A stretch of DNA of 64,000 bases from Merdimmobilis hominis (lineage in GTDB: Bacteria; Bacillota; Clostridia; Oscillospirales; Ruminococcaceae), in contig NZ_LT629939.1 of assembly GCF_900104615.1 (NCBI RefSeq), positions 2,242,123 to 2,306,122 on the forward strand. The letters run 5' to 3'. Under the pieces are notes generated by a model. That model was not told the origin of the DNA. It ran no database searches and saw nothing but the letters and a program-made list of their open reading frames with translations. This document shows positions 51,736 through 59,666 of the stretch, in pieces. The position numbers and the translations under genes were made by a program. Within the stretch, counting starts at the first letter, position 1; every line of letters starts with the position of its first letter.

Positions 51736-51912
51736 TCAGCACCCGGGCTCCAAGCGCTTGACCAGGGAACGCATCTCCTGGCGGGATTGAACCTGGTGGG
51801 CCTCTCGGAGGAGTTGCTGCTGCTCCCCTTGGGGCAGGTTGGAAAAAGCCTCCATTGCCTTGGGGTGCTGGGCCAGCGCCATGGCGAAGCCCAATGGGAG
51901 TTCATCCATCAT
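51736..51912 (-). CDS. Small conserved-looking protein (58 residues)
   Basis: On the minus strand, GAGGTGATC lies before ATG 51912 and the frame encodes MMDELPLGFAMALAQHPKAM then EAFSNLPQGEQQQLLREAHQ and VQSRQEMRSLVKRLEPGC. It looks real: mainly two helices, acidic N terminus and the AxNPxAMxxFxxLxxxEQxxLLxxAxxVxSxxEMxxLV pattern seen in short clostridial proteins (related in pattern to small YdeI-type pieces). Function unknown. It ends at the terminator at 51628. Confidence 0.7.
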   Translation of the reverse strand: MMDELPLGFAMALAQHPKAMEAFSNLPQGEQQQLLREAHQVQSRQEMRSLVKRLEPGC

Positions 51913-51989
51913 TTTTGATCACCTCAAAAATAGTGTTGACTAAAATGGACCATCTTTCCCTGTAAAAAATTTACAAGGAGCAAACGACT

Positions 51990-52757
51990 ATGACCGAAGG
52001 AATTGACATTTCCATTTACAATGCCCGCCAAGGGGCCATCGACTGGCAGGAGGTGCGCCAAGCGGGAAAAGAATTTGTGATGATCCGGGCTGGGTGGGCC
52101 AACTACGCCGGCCAGATTTATGAGGATTCCACCTTGCAGGAATCGGTGGAGGGCGCGTCCCAAGCGGGGCTGCAGGTGGGCCTCTACCTCTATGATTACT
52201 GCGCAGATGATGCAGCCCACCGCACCGCCGCCAAAAATCTGGTGGAGATCGCCGGGCGGTTCCAGGGCAAATTGACCATGCCCCTGGCCCTGGATGTGGA
52301 GGAGACTTCTCTCCCGGTGCTGACCGATCAGGGAAAAACTGGCTTGACCAATGGCGTTATCGCCTTCTGTGACGAGCTCCAGCGGGCGAAATATTATGCC
52401 ATGTGGTACAGCTATACGGCGTTTATCCAACAGCACTTGGAGCGGGACCGCCTGCGCCCCTACGACCTGTGGCTGGCGGATTACCGTGCCACCCCGTGGA
52501 ATACCCCTCACGGGATGCTGCAATATAAGGGCGGCGGCCAGTGCCCCGGTGTCCAGGGGCCCTGCGACCTGGATCGGGCGTATAAGGATTACCCAGCCAT
52601 CCTCAAATCTGCGGGGCTCAATCACCTAGAGGAGGAAAACGTGGATTACAAAGCGCTGTATCTGGAGTCTCAGCAGAAACTGAAGGAAGTTGAGGCGGAA
52701 TATGACGGCCTCAAACAGAAGGTGGACCAGTTTGTATCCTCTTTAAATGAGGCGTAG
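51990..52757 (+). CDS. GH25-family lysozyme (N-acetylmuramidase)
   Basis: A 255-residue GH25 muramidase: EGIDISIYNARQGAIDWQEVRQAGKEFVMIRAGWANY, CADDAAHRTAAKNLVEIAGRF, PLALDVEE (the catalytic Asp-Glu strand), YAMWYSYTAFIQ, and DLWLADYRATPW. The end (residues about 215-255) is a coiled coil (ESQQKLKEVEAEYDGLKQKVDQFV). It has no signal peptide, which fits a phage endolysin, a holin-released enzyme or a spore-related lysozyme. AAGGAG precedes the ATG. No phage genes are close. Confidence 0.88.
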   Translation: MTEGIDISIYNARQGAIDWQEVRQAGKEFVMIRAGWANYAGQIYEDSTLQESVEGASQAGLQVGLYLYDYCADDAAHRTAAKNLVEIAGRFQGKLTMPLALDVEETSLPVLTDQGKTGLTNGVIAFCDELQRAKYYAMWYSYTAFIQQHLERDRLRPYDLWLADYRATPWNTPHGMLQYKGGGQCPGVQGPCDLDRAYKDYPAILKSAGLNHLEEENVDYKALYLESQQKLKEVEAEYDGLKQKVDQFVSSLNEA

Positions 52758-52906
52758 CGGGTCTCTAAAAAGGATGGATCCCGCAGTGCAGGGGAAGTGG
52801 GCTTGGGATTTCCCGCTTTCCCTAATTGAGGAGAATCCGCCGTGATAAATAGCCAGAGAGAAAAAACCGGGAAACGGGACTGTCAAGATCATTCTTGCAG
52901 TAAATA

Positions 52907-52944
52907 AAAGGGCATCCGGGCAAAGCGGCCCGGATGCCCTTTTT
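52907..52944. terminator. Bidirectional terminator
   Basis: AAAAGGGCATCCGGG and CCCGGATGCCCTTTT form a 15-bp stem around CAAAGCGG between convergent genes. Confidence 0.92.
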
Positions 52945-52957
52945 GCGGAAGGGGGGA

Positions 52958-53458
52958 TCACAGAATTTTTTCAAAGGCGATGCGCTCTCCATCATCGCTG
53001 TAGATGATGCCGCAGCGGGCAAAGCCGTGTTTTTCCAGCAGACGCTGCATGGAGAGGTTTTTGCGGTGGGTGTCCACCTTGATGGAGGTTACCCCTCGCT
53101 CCTGGCACTGGGCTTCTGCTTCGGCAATCATCCGGCCGGAGAGGCCCTGGCCCTTCAGGGCATCGTCTACGCAGATGCGGTGGATGACGGCGCAGGGGGC
53201 GTCGCTGAGCCAGTTCCCCTCATAGATGACCTCATAGTTCTTCTCCGGGCGGAAGGAGATTACAGTGGTGCCCACCACCTGTCCATCCTTCAGCAGCACA
53301 TAGCTCTCCCCTGCGGCAATGTCCTGTGCTATGACCTCTCCGTTGGGATAGCCGTTCTGCCACTGGTCAATCCCCTGGGATTTTAAATAGGCCTGGGCTT
53401 GGCGGACAATCCCCATCACCGCTGGGATATCCTCTTGCTGGGTAGGGCGAAACAACAT
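52958..53458 (-). CDS. GNAT-family N-acetyltransferase
   Basis: A 166-residue acetyltransferase. IHRICVDDALKGQGLSGRMIAEAEAQCQERGVTSIKVDTHRKNLSMQRLLEKHGFARCGII is the full acetyl-CoA core with KGQGLS and the NxxMQRLLEKxGF motif. It resembles RimI/YjdJ-type small-molecule or peptide acetyltransferases. AAGGAGG precedes the ATG. Substrate unknown. Confidence 0.88.
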   Translation of the reverse strand: MLFRPTQQEDIPAVMGIVRQAQAYLKSQGIDQWQNGYPNGEVIAQDIAAGESYVLLKDGQVVGTTVISFRPEKNYEVIYEGNWLSDAPCAVIHRICVDDALKGQGLSGRMIAEAEAQCQERGVTSIKVDTHRKNLSMQRLLEKHGFARCGIIYSDDGERIAFEKIL

Positions 53459-53614
53459 GGAAAAAATCCTCCTTTTTGTCGCTGGGATCCGGTTTTCCCC
53501 TCGGAAAAGAGGGAAGATACTCCCATCATAGTATATCTTAGGGGGATTGTAAAGCGGGATTCCCCATGGTGCAGCCAGCCCCCGATGGTTGGGGGCTAAC
53601 CTGGGCGTCCCTCG

Positions 53615-53956
53615 TCAGGAGGTGATTCCATTCCTATCGTTCAGATAAGTGGCCAAAAAGTAAATGACCTCCCCGGGAGAGGGTTTGCCGGCCAACTGCC
53701 GCCCGGCGATTTCTTCCAGCACATCACGGTCGCCGTTGAGCCAAATATCCTGCACCGCCCGGGCGATGGATCGGGTCACCGTTTCGTGGCTGACGGCAAA
53801 TCGGTCTGCCACCAGGGGGTATAAGGTGGTGGTAAGCCGGCGGAAGGGGTAGGGGGACAGTTCCCTTGCCAGGTCTACAGCATGGGCCAGATACCGGTAG
53901 CCGCTGTTGGTAATATGGCCTGCAATGCGGTGCAGCAGTCGTTCCGATTGGGTCAT
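53615..53956 (-). CDS. Stand-alone Spo0A C-terminal domain protein
   Basis: A 113-residue protein that is essentially the DNA-binding domain of Spo0A without a receiver: RLLHRIAGHITNSGYRYLAHAVDLARELSPYPFRRLTTTLYPLVADRFAVSHETVTRSIARAVQDIWLNGDRDVLEEIAGRQLAGKPSPGEVIYFLATYL. The recognition helix pattern (SHETVTRSIARAVQ) and the GKPSPGEVI end are diagnostic. It may bind 0A boxes and modulate sporulation genes without phosphorylation. AAGGAGAGG precedes the ATG. Confidence 0.88.
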   Translation of the reverse strand: MTQSERLLHRIAGHITNSGYRYLAHAVDLARELSPYPFRRLTTTLYPLVADRFAVSHETVTRSIARAVQDIWLNGDRDVLEEIAGRQLAGKPSPGEVIYFLATYLNDRNGITS

Positions 53957-54121
53957 GAGGATTCCTCTCCTTGCTTATTGTAGTAGTTTCAGAATACCTT
54001 ATGGCCGGGGAACTTGGGGGGATATGGTCAAAACCAGTCCACATTAGATTGAGGTGGTTAGGGAAAGAAACAATATCCCACCCATCGAAACGAGTCCAGC
54101 GAACGATAAAATAGAGCCGAA

Positions 54122-54163
54122 AGAAAAAAATTGCCCCAGCAGGCTTTATCTCCTGCTAGGGCA
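54122..54163 (-). terminator. Terminator of the UppS-like gene
   Basis: GCCCTAGCAGG and CCTGCTGGGGC pair around AGATAAAG on the minus strand and AATTTTTTTC follows. Confidence 0.85.
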
Positions 54164-54175
54164 TTGGGGAAGATA

Positions 54176-54799
54176 TCATCCTCCGCGGGTGACGTCCTGA
54201 TGGGCATACCACTCCAAAGCGTTTAGAAAATCGCTGTCGGTGTACTCAGGCCACAGGTGGTCTTCCACATAGAAATCTGCATAGACTGACTGGATTGGCA
54301 GAAACCCGGAGAGCCGCCGCATGCCGCCCCACCGGATGATCAGGTCGATCCGGGAGATATCCCGGGAATAGGGATATCCGTCCTGTTGGATGTGGGATAA
54401 ATCCCACTGCCAACCGTAGTTGACCAAAAAGTTCACCCGGATGCCGCCGCCGTGGATCGGGGTGCGCCTGGTGTAAGGGAGAAGCTCCTGGGGGAAAAAC
54501 CGGGAACGGCTGTCCCCCATAACCAAGAGGTCAGCTCCCTCCTGGGACAAAAGGTCCACCGCTTCCACACAGGCCCGCTGAAACGCTTGGAACTGTTCCG
54601 GTGGGCGTTGGCAGTTGTCTTTGGTGAACCCGTAATAGGTAATCTCCTGGATGCCGTTCTCCTTGGCCAGTTGCAATAGGCGCTTCCCAGGGCCCAGGCC
54701 ATATTCGTATCCATCTTTTTTGTTCATCCCATGGGCGGCAGCCCAACGGCGGTTCCCGTCGGGTATGATCCCGATATGTTTTACTATATGCTTGCTAAT
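54176..54799 (-). CDS. Undecaprenyl diphosphate synthase-family protein with apparent AUU start
   Basis: A 207-residue cis-prenyltransferase relative: HIGIIPDGNRRWAAAHGMNKKDGYEYG holds the catalytic Asp (PDGNRRWA), then YYGFTKDNCQRPPEQFQAFQ (family AFSxENxxR region), INFLVNYGWQWDL, DISRIDLIIRWGGMRRLSGFLPIQSVYADFYV (the RxGG...Y end). A strong GGAGGTGA lies before ATT at 54797-54799; the only ATG in frame (54727) would drop the catalytic Asp, so AUU is the likely start. It is a clostridial subgroup, slightly short (usual 230-250). Possibly not the main UppS. Confidence 0.85.
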   Translation of the reverse strand: MSKHIVKHIGIIPDGNRRWAAAHGMNKKDGYEYGLGPGKRLLQLAKENGIQEITYYGFTKDNCQRPPEQFQAFQRACVEAVDLLSQEGADLLVMGDSRSRFFPQELLPYTRRTPIHGGGIRVNFLVNYGWQWDLSHIQQDGYPYSRDISRIDLIIRWGGMRRLSGFLPIQSVYADFYVEDHLWPEYTDSDFLNALEWYAHQDVTRGG

Positions 54800-54953
54800 T
54801 CCGCATCACCTCCCCAGTAGTCTGCCCAAAAAAAGGGGGAGAAACACAGGAGTGACGCCAAGAATGCTTCCCAACAGGATCTAAAACTTAGGCGAGATAC
54901 CAGGCTTGTGGCATGCCTGCCTCCACAGGCTGATATAAAGCTTTGGGGCGGAG

Positions 54954-54983
54954 GAAAAGGGGCCGGAATACCCGGCCCCTTTT
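54954..54983. terminator. Terminator between convergently read or tandem genes
   Basis: AAAAGGGGCCGG and CCCGGCCCCTTTT pair around AATA; T-runs on both strands. It ends the second M20 gene on the minus strand. Confidence 0.9.
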
Positions 54984-55001
54984 GGATGGTATGTATGCAG
55001 T

Positions 55002-56390
55002 TTACGGGACCAACATGTCGGAGGTGATGGGGCATTTATATTTTTTGCCCGCCATCGCCTTGTCAAACTCCGCTTTGGCATCTTCCCGGATTTTGGGGTC
55101 TGTCAAGACTTTCAGGCCGATGAGAGCCATGGTCTTGGCAGCGTAAATGGTGCCCTTCACACCGATCTCTGCGCCGGCGCAGGCGGCGGTCTGCCAACTG
55201 TGACCTGTGCAGCCAATGGCCATACAAGTGGTGGTAAAGGTTGTACAAGGACAGATATGTTGGACGTCGCCCACATCGCTGGAACCGCCACCACCAGATG
55301 TGGGTTTAGGCTCCTGGACTTCGTCTAAAAAGACGGTTCCATCCGGCAAACCGAAACTTGTCAAAGCTTTTTCATACGTTGCAGGCATCGCGCGATTGAT
55401 GGCATCGCCGAATTTAAGATCTTCTTCACTCCAAGGCTCCCGAGGAGCTTCCCGCAGGCAGTCCAGAGCTAATTTGGCCAAAGTGGAGTTGTTCAAAAAG
55501 TTATAACAACCGCCCAGGTATTCGATTTCTACCTCAGTTTCAGTCATCATGGCCGCGCCTTTGGCGATCTTGCAAAGGCGCTCATAAGTATCTTCCACCG
55601 CCTCGCGGGAGAGGGCGCGGATAAAGTAGTAGGAGGAAGCTCTGTCGGGGACGATATTGGGTGCAGTTCCCCCTTCGGTGATGATATAGTGGATGCGCAC
55701 ATCGCTGGTCACATGTTCCCGCAGATACTGGGTGCCCACGTTCATCAGTTCAACCGCATCCAAGGCGGAGCGGCCGTTGTGGGGGTCGCCGCCGGCGTGG
55801 GCAGTCCTGCCTTTGAAGTGGAACTTGACAGAGTCCAAGGCATTGGAGACGCCGCCATTCATAGGTGCCACATTTGTCTTTCCAGGATGGAAGCCGATGG
55901 CGATATCCAAGTCGTCAAAAGCACCGCCCCGGGCCATGAAGCATTTGCCGGTGAGGACCTCTTCCGCAGGACAGCCAAAATAGATGATCGTGCCGGGCAG
56001 CTTTTTCTCCTCCATCTCCGCTTTCAGGCCGAGGACGCCGCCCAATGTGGCAGCGCCCAGCAGGTTATGGCCGCAACCGTGGCCATAGGGTTGCCCTTCA
56101 ATGGGCTTTTTCTCTGCTGCCAGTTCCTGGCTCAAGCCGGGCAGCGCGTCGTATTCCGCCAGAAAGCCGATGGTGGGGTGGCCGGAACCATAGGTGGCTT
56201 TGATAGCAGTGGGGACGCCAGCGGTGCCGACTTCAACGGAAAAGCCGGCGTTTGTCAGCGCGTCGGCCATCCACTCGCAGGCCTTGAATTCGCGGTATGG
56301 GCCCTCCGGGTTTGCCCAGATATCCAGGGCGACTTTTTTGATGAGGGCGCGGTTGTCATCAATGGCTTTGTATGCAGTTTGACCAAGCAT
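55002..56390 (-). CDS. M20 amidohydrolase (AbgB-like), second copy
   Basis: A 462-residue M20 peptidase related to the one at 48686. GHGCGHNLLGAATLGG, GCPAEEVLTGK, VKFHFKGRTAHAGGDPHNGRSALDAVELMNVGTQYLREHVTSDVRIHYIITEGGTAPNIVPDRASSYYFIRALS and GGGGSSDVGDVQHICP carry the metal and dimer motifs. ATG 56390 has GGGAGGA upstream. Like the first copy it resembles AbgB. The pair and the DUF5058 transporter suggest uptake and cleavage of acylated amino acids. Confidence 0.9.
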   Translation of the reverse strand: MLGQTAYKAIDDNRALIKKVALDIWANPEGPYREFKACEWMADALTNAGFSVEVGTAGVPTAIKATYGSGHPTIGFLAEYDALPGLSQELAAEKKPIEGQPYGHGCGHNLLGAATLGGVLGLKAEMEEKKLPGTIIYFGCPAEEVLTGKCFMARGGAFDDLDIAIGFHPGKTNVAPMNGGVSNALDSVKFHFKGRTAHAGGDPHNGRSALDAVELMNVGTQYLREHVTSDVRIHYIITEGGTAPNIVPDRASSYYFIRALSREAVEDTYERLCKIAKGAAMMTETEVEIEYLGGCYNFLNNSTLAKLALDCLREAPREPWSEEDLKFGDAINRAMPATYEKALTSFGLPDGTVFLDEVQEPKPTSGGGGSSDVGDVQHICPCTTFTTTCMAIGCTGHSWQTAACAGAEIGVKGTIYAAKTMALIGLKVLTDPKIREDAKAEFDKAMAGKKYKCPITSDMLVP

Positions 56391-56679
56391 GTTGTTTTCC
56401 TCCCTGATTTGTGATGTTCTATGTCTGCCCACAGCTGTGTGGGATCATTTCGTTGCCATAATTCTATTATATCGGGGATTTCTCGAAAAAACAACAAATA
56501 TTTTCAACATAATTAGAAATGTTTTAGATTAAATAACGGTTGGAGAAAAACAGATTTGGCCGTCCCTGGAAAGGCGGCATTGTAAACGGAAGGAAAAGAA
56601 CGCATTCCCTCGGTTATTCCATCTGGTGGAGTGGCAGCACAGTTTGGTGGCCAGCTGCCCAGGATTCTAAAAAGGGGAC
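56391..56679. other. Intergenic
   Basis: AT-rich DNA (290 bases) that carries the promoter of the M20 gene on the minus strand. No gene or motif recognised. Confidence 0.4.
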
Positions 56680-56715
56680 AAAAAAGGGCATCCATCCCAT
56701 TGGATGGATGCCCCG
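56680..56715 (-). terminator. Terminator of the CDCPAC protein gene
   Basis: GGGCATCCATCC and GGATGGATGCCC pair and TTTTTTG follows on the minus strand. Confidence 0.9.
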
Positions 56716-56737
56716 GTGTCTTCAGGCACAGATTGTT

Positions 56738-57100
56738 TTACTGGAGCAGGTCGCCTTTCTTTTCCAGGATTTCTGCCACTGCCACACAGGCCGGGCAGTC
56801 GCAGTACTTCGCCCCTGCGGCTTTGATCTCCTTGGCGTGAGCCGCCACCTGGCCGGCAGCTTCCGCTCCCCCGAATACCTTGGCGCCGGCTTCCGATTCT
56901 GCAAAGCCGATCAGGTTGTCAATGGGCATGATATCCGCTTCCAATTCAGCGATGTATTTTTGGGTTTGGGCAGCCTCCCGGTCAGTTCCGATGGAATCCA
57001 GCCAAGCTTGGGCCGACGCTTTGGTCTCAGCGCTGCAAGTGGGCGCGGCCATCAGTTCACGGGTTTTTTCTACAACATAGTTGACAGTCTCTCTGCTCAT
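56738..57100 (-). CDS. Small conserved protein with CDCPAC motif
   Basis: A 120-residue helical, acidic protein. Middle part SIGTDREAAQTQKYIAELEADIMPIDNLIGFAESEAGAKVFG, then KEIKAAGAKYCDCPACVAVAEILEKK with a C-D-C-P-x-C cluster that could bind zinc or be redox-active. Close relatives in Clostridia are annotated as Hsp90-like, which I doubt because the Hsp90 ATP site is missing. It lies divergent to an HxlR regulator and may be its target. ATG 57100 after AAAGGA. Confidence 0.7.
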   Translation of the reverse strand: MSRETVNYVVEKTRELMAAPTCSAETKASAQAWLDSIGTDREAAQTQKYIAELEADIMPIDNLIGFAESEAGAKVFGGAEAAGQVAAHAKEIKAAGAKYCDCPACVAVAEILEKKGDLLQ

Positions 57101-57243
57101 CGTTGTCATTCCTTTCCATCTTTGGTTCGGGTTGATTTCTTATAGTATCTTTATTATACTTGATCTGTATAAGGAATCAAGTACGCAAATATTTAATACC
57201 TAGTATCTTTTTCTATACCAGCAGTTTTGGGAGGGATGGAACC

Positions 57244-57609
57244 ATGGACGAAACTTTGACATACGACGAGTTCCGGGAAAAGGTGAGCAGTATCATTCTC
57301 ACTCCCGGCGGGAACTGCCCGGTAACCCCGGTGGTGCAGATGCTGCAAGGAAAGTGGAAGCTACAGATTATCTATGACCTTTGTATCAAAGAGCCCCTGC
57401 GGTTCGGCGAGCTGAAGAAAAGGTTGGATGGAATCACAAACACGACCCTTTCCAATGCGCTGCGGGAGCTGGAAGAGGACGGGTTAGTCCATCGGGAACA
57501 GTTCAATGAAATTCCGCCCCATGTGGAATACTCCCTGACGGAAAAGGGCAGGGATCTGCTCCCCATCTTTTACGCCATCGCCAAATGGGGGCTGAAATAC
57601 ATCTTTTAA
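57244..57609 (+). CDS. HxlR-family transcriptional regulator
   Basis: A 121-residue winged-helix protein of the HxlR type: CPVTPVVQMLQGKWKLQIIYDLCIKEPLRFGELKKRLDGITNTTLSNALRELEEDGLVHREQFNEIPPHVEYSLTEKGRDLLPIF. The conserved N-terminal Cys before the P-V is a potential redox or thiol sensor. It is divergent from the CDCPAC gene and shares about 140 bases of control region. Family members respond to electrophiles such as quinones or aldehydes. Confidence 0.9.
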   Translation: MDETLTYDEFREKVSSIILTPGGNCPVTPVVQMLQGKWKLQIIYDLCIKEPLRFGELKKRLDGITNTTLSNALRELEEDGLVHREQFNEIPPHVEYSLTEKGRDLLPIFYAIAKWGLKYIF

Positions 57610-57693
57610 AATTTAGCGTGTTATAGCCGGAAAAGGTTCCGGTGCCCCGGCAGGGAATCCGAAAAAATCGAGGAAAACCGACAAAACTTTCCA

Positions 57694-57722
57694 TTGCTAT
57701 CTCGATCAAATGTTCGTATAAT
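57694..57722 (+). promoter_or_regulatory. dinB promoter with LexA-box-like site
   Basis: TTGCTA (57694-57699)-17 bases-TATAAT (57717-57722). Inside the spacer CGATCAAATGTTCG (57703-57716) matches the Firmicutes LexA box (CGAACxxxxGTTCG) with one arm altered (GATC for GAAC). This suggests SOS control of dinB. Confidence 0.7.
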
Positions 57723-57755
57723 AGGAGTAGAAAACATTTGTTTGAGGTGAGAGGT

Positions 57756-59024
57756 TTGGAACGGATCATTTTGCACAGCGACCTCAATTGTTTTTACGCA
57801 TCGGTGGAGATGTTATACCATCCAGAGTACCGGGATAAACCCATGGCGGTGTCGGGGGACCCGGATCAGCGCCATGGCATCATCCTGACCGCCAATTACC
57901 TGGCCAAGGCCCGAGGGGTACGCACCGGGGAGGCCATCTGGCAGGCCCGGCAGAAATGCCCAAGCCTGGTGACGGTGCCGCCGGATTACAGCCGGTACCT
58001 GCGGTTTTCCCAGATGGCCCGGAAAATCTATGGGGATTACACCGACCAGATCGAACCCTTTGGCATCGATGAAGCTTGGCTGGACGTCACCGCCACTCCT
58101 GGGGTGGGGGACGGGAAAGCTCTTGCGGATGAAATCCGGGGGAGGATTTGGCGGGAATTGGGGATCACCGTAAGCATTGGGGTGTCCTTCAACAAGGTGT
58201 TTGCCAAGATTGGCAGCGATTACAAAAAGCCGGATGCCACCACCCTCATCACCCGGGAGAATTACCGGGAGATCGTCTGGCCCCTGCCAGTGGGGGACCT
58301 CTTGTATGTGGGGCCGGCCACCCGGGCCAAATTGGAGGGCAAGGGGATTTACACCATCGGGGCGTTGGCTCAGACCCCGCCGGAGCGGTTGAGCAGCTGG
58401 CTGGGCAAATGGGGCCGGATGCTGTGGGTGTTTGCGGGTGGGTTAGATCATTCCCCGGTAACCCGGATGGGGGAGGAAGCGGCCATCCAGTCGGTGGGAA
58501 ACTCCTGCACCACGCCCCGGGATTTGGAGAGCGACGAGGATGTGCGGATGACCTTGTACATCCTCTCGGACAGCGTGGCCGCCAGGCTGCGGGAACAGGG
58601 GCTGCGGGGCCGGACAGTCAGCCTGTCCATTCGGGACAACATGCTGGCCTCCTTCACCCGGCAAAAAAAGTTGCCAGATCCCACCTGCCTCACGGAGGAA
58701 ATTGCCGGGGAAGCTTTTGCCCTCTTTCAGAAGAACTACCGGTGGGAGCGGGGAATCCGTTCTATTGGGGTATCCGTGTCGGATCTGAGCAGCCGCAGTG
58801 AGCCCCTCCAGCTGGATTTGTTGGGGAAACAACTCCGCCGGGAGGAGCGGGAAGCCTTGGAGGATGCCATGGATCACCTGCGCCGGCGATATGGGAACCA
58901 ATGTGTCCGGCGGGGCGTGACCCTATCCGACGCTCAGTTTGCCGGGATGGACCCCAAAAGGGAGCACGTTATCCACCCGGTGGGATTTATCCCGGCGGGG
59001 GGTAAGGTGGGAGGTGGCTTTTAA
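57756..59024 (+). CDS. dinB: DNA polymerase IV (Y-family)
   Basis: A 422-residue translesion polymerase. ILHSDLNCFYASVEM with the first catalytic Asp, GDPDQRHGIILTANYLAKARGVRTGEAIWQA, GIDEAWLDVT (the acidic pair), ISVSIGVSFNKVFAKIGSDYKKPDA and the little-finger domain (TPRDLESDEDVRMTLY) are normal. The start is TTG at 57756-57758, after GAGGTGAGAGG; the ATG at 57642 has no ribosome site. It bypasses lesions and is error-prone. The LexA-like box in its promoter suggests SOS control; the ATG of the next gene overlaps the stop. Confidence 0.94.
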   Translation: MERIILHSDLNCFYASVEMLYHPEYRDKPMAVSGDPDQRHGIILTANYLAKARGVRTGEAIWQARQKCPSLVTVPPDYSRYLRFSQMARKIYGDYTDQIEPFGIDEAWLDVTATPGVGDGKALADEIRGRIWRELGITVSIGVSFNKVFAKIGSDYKKPDATTLITRENYREIVWPLPVGDLLYVGPATRAKLEGKGIYTIGALAQTPPERLSSWLGKWGRMLWVFAGGLDHSPVTRMGEEAAIQSVGNSCTTPRDLESDEDVRMTLYILSDSVAARLREQGLRGRTVSLSIRDNMLASFTRQKKLPDPTCLTEEIAGEAFALFQKNYRWERGIRSIGVSVSDLSSRSEPLQLDLLGKQLRREEREALEDAMDHLRRRYGNQCVRRGVTLSDAQFAGMDPKREHVIHPVGFIPAGGKVGGGF

Positions 59025-59275
59025 TGCGAAAAGTGTTTGTGGATGTGTTAGCCCGCCACGATGCCCAGGGGCAGACAACTCCCTTGCTGGTGGTGTGGGA
59101 AGATGGCCGGAAATTTGAGATCGACCGGGTGCTGGATATCCGTCCAGCTGCCAGCCGAAAAGTGGGCGGGGCGGGAATCCGGTATTTGGTGCGGATCGGC
59201 CGCCATGAGACTGTCCTCTTTGAAGAGGAGGGCCGCTGGTTTGTAGAGGGGAAGGATGCCCCGGAGAGGGAATGA
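59024..59275 (+). CDS. Small dinB-linked protein
   Basis: An 83-residue protein whose ATG overlaps the dinB stop codon (TAATG), so it is coupled. MRKVFVDVLARHDAQGQTTP and LLVVWEDGRKFEIDRVLDIRPAASRKVGGAGIRYLVRIGRHETVLFEEEGRWFVEGKD. Such small partners are common behind dinB in Clostridia and are expected to be a small beta-barrel; the biochemical role is unknown. A terminator follows. A decayed copy of its 3' end is found at about 61090-61140. Confidence 0.75.
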   Translation: MRKVFVDVLARHDAQGQTTPLLVVWEDGRKFEIDRVLDIRPAASRKVGGAGIRYLVRIGRHETVLFEEEGRWFVEGKDAPERE

Positions 59276-59283
59276 TAGAAAAG

Positions 59284-59322
59284 AAAGGCCCGTCTAGGCG
59301 ATATCACCTAGACGGGCCTTTT
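59284..59322 (+). terminator. Terminator of the dinB operon
   Basis: AAAGGCCCGTCTAGGC/GATATC/ACCTAGACGGGCCTTTT form a long stem, followed by CACC. Confidence 0.92.
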
Positions 59323-59666
59323 CACCGTCAAAATGGGTGTGGCGCACAACAGCAAAAATACAAGACGGTTTCTAAACTTCTCCAGTTGGTTTGCCGCGGA
59401 GGAAGGGGCCAACCGTAGACGCCGTGAGCCAAAGGCCCCCAAGGGTGAAACCGGACTTGGGCGAGATGGGGGATTTTGCAATTTTTTCTTTCTATCGTTT
59501 TGTGGATGAGCGATAGAAAAAGATGCCATTGAGGTGCAAAAGTCATGGAGATTGAAATAACCCTACCAATAAACTGGTGGGAGACAATCCTCAATTTTTC
59601 GCCAAATTTCCCCAATAGCATAGTATACAGTGAACCGAATCCGGTTCGGAAAGGAGTCCATGAATC
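59323..59666. other. Intergenic with inverted repeats
   Basis: No gene in about 340 bases. TTTCTATCG and CGATAGAAA (59487-59515) form a stem around TTTTGTGGATGAG. GAACCG (59632-59637) and CGGTTC (59642-59647) with spacer AATC sit immediately upstream of the ribosome site of the VWA gene and could be an operator. The rest is GC-rich repeat-like sequence. Confidence 0.5.
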
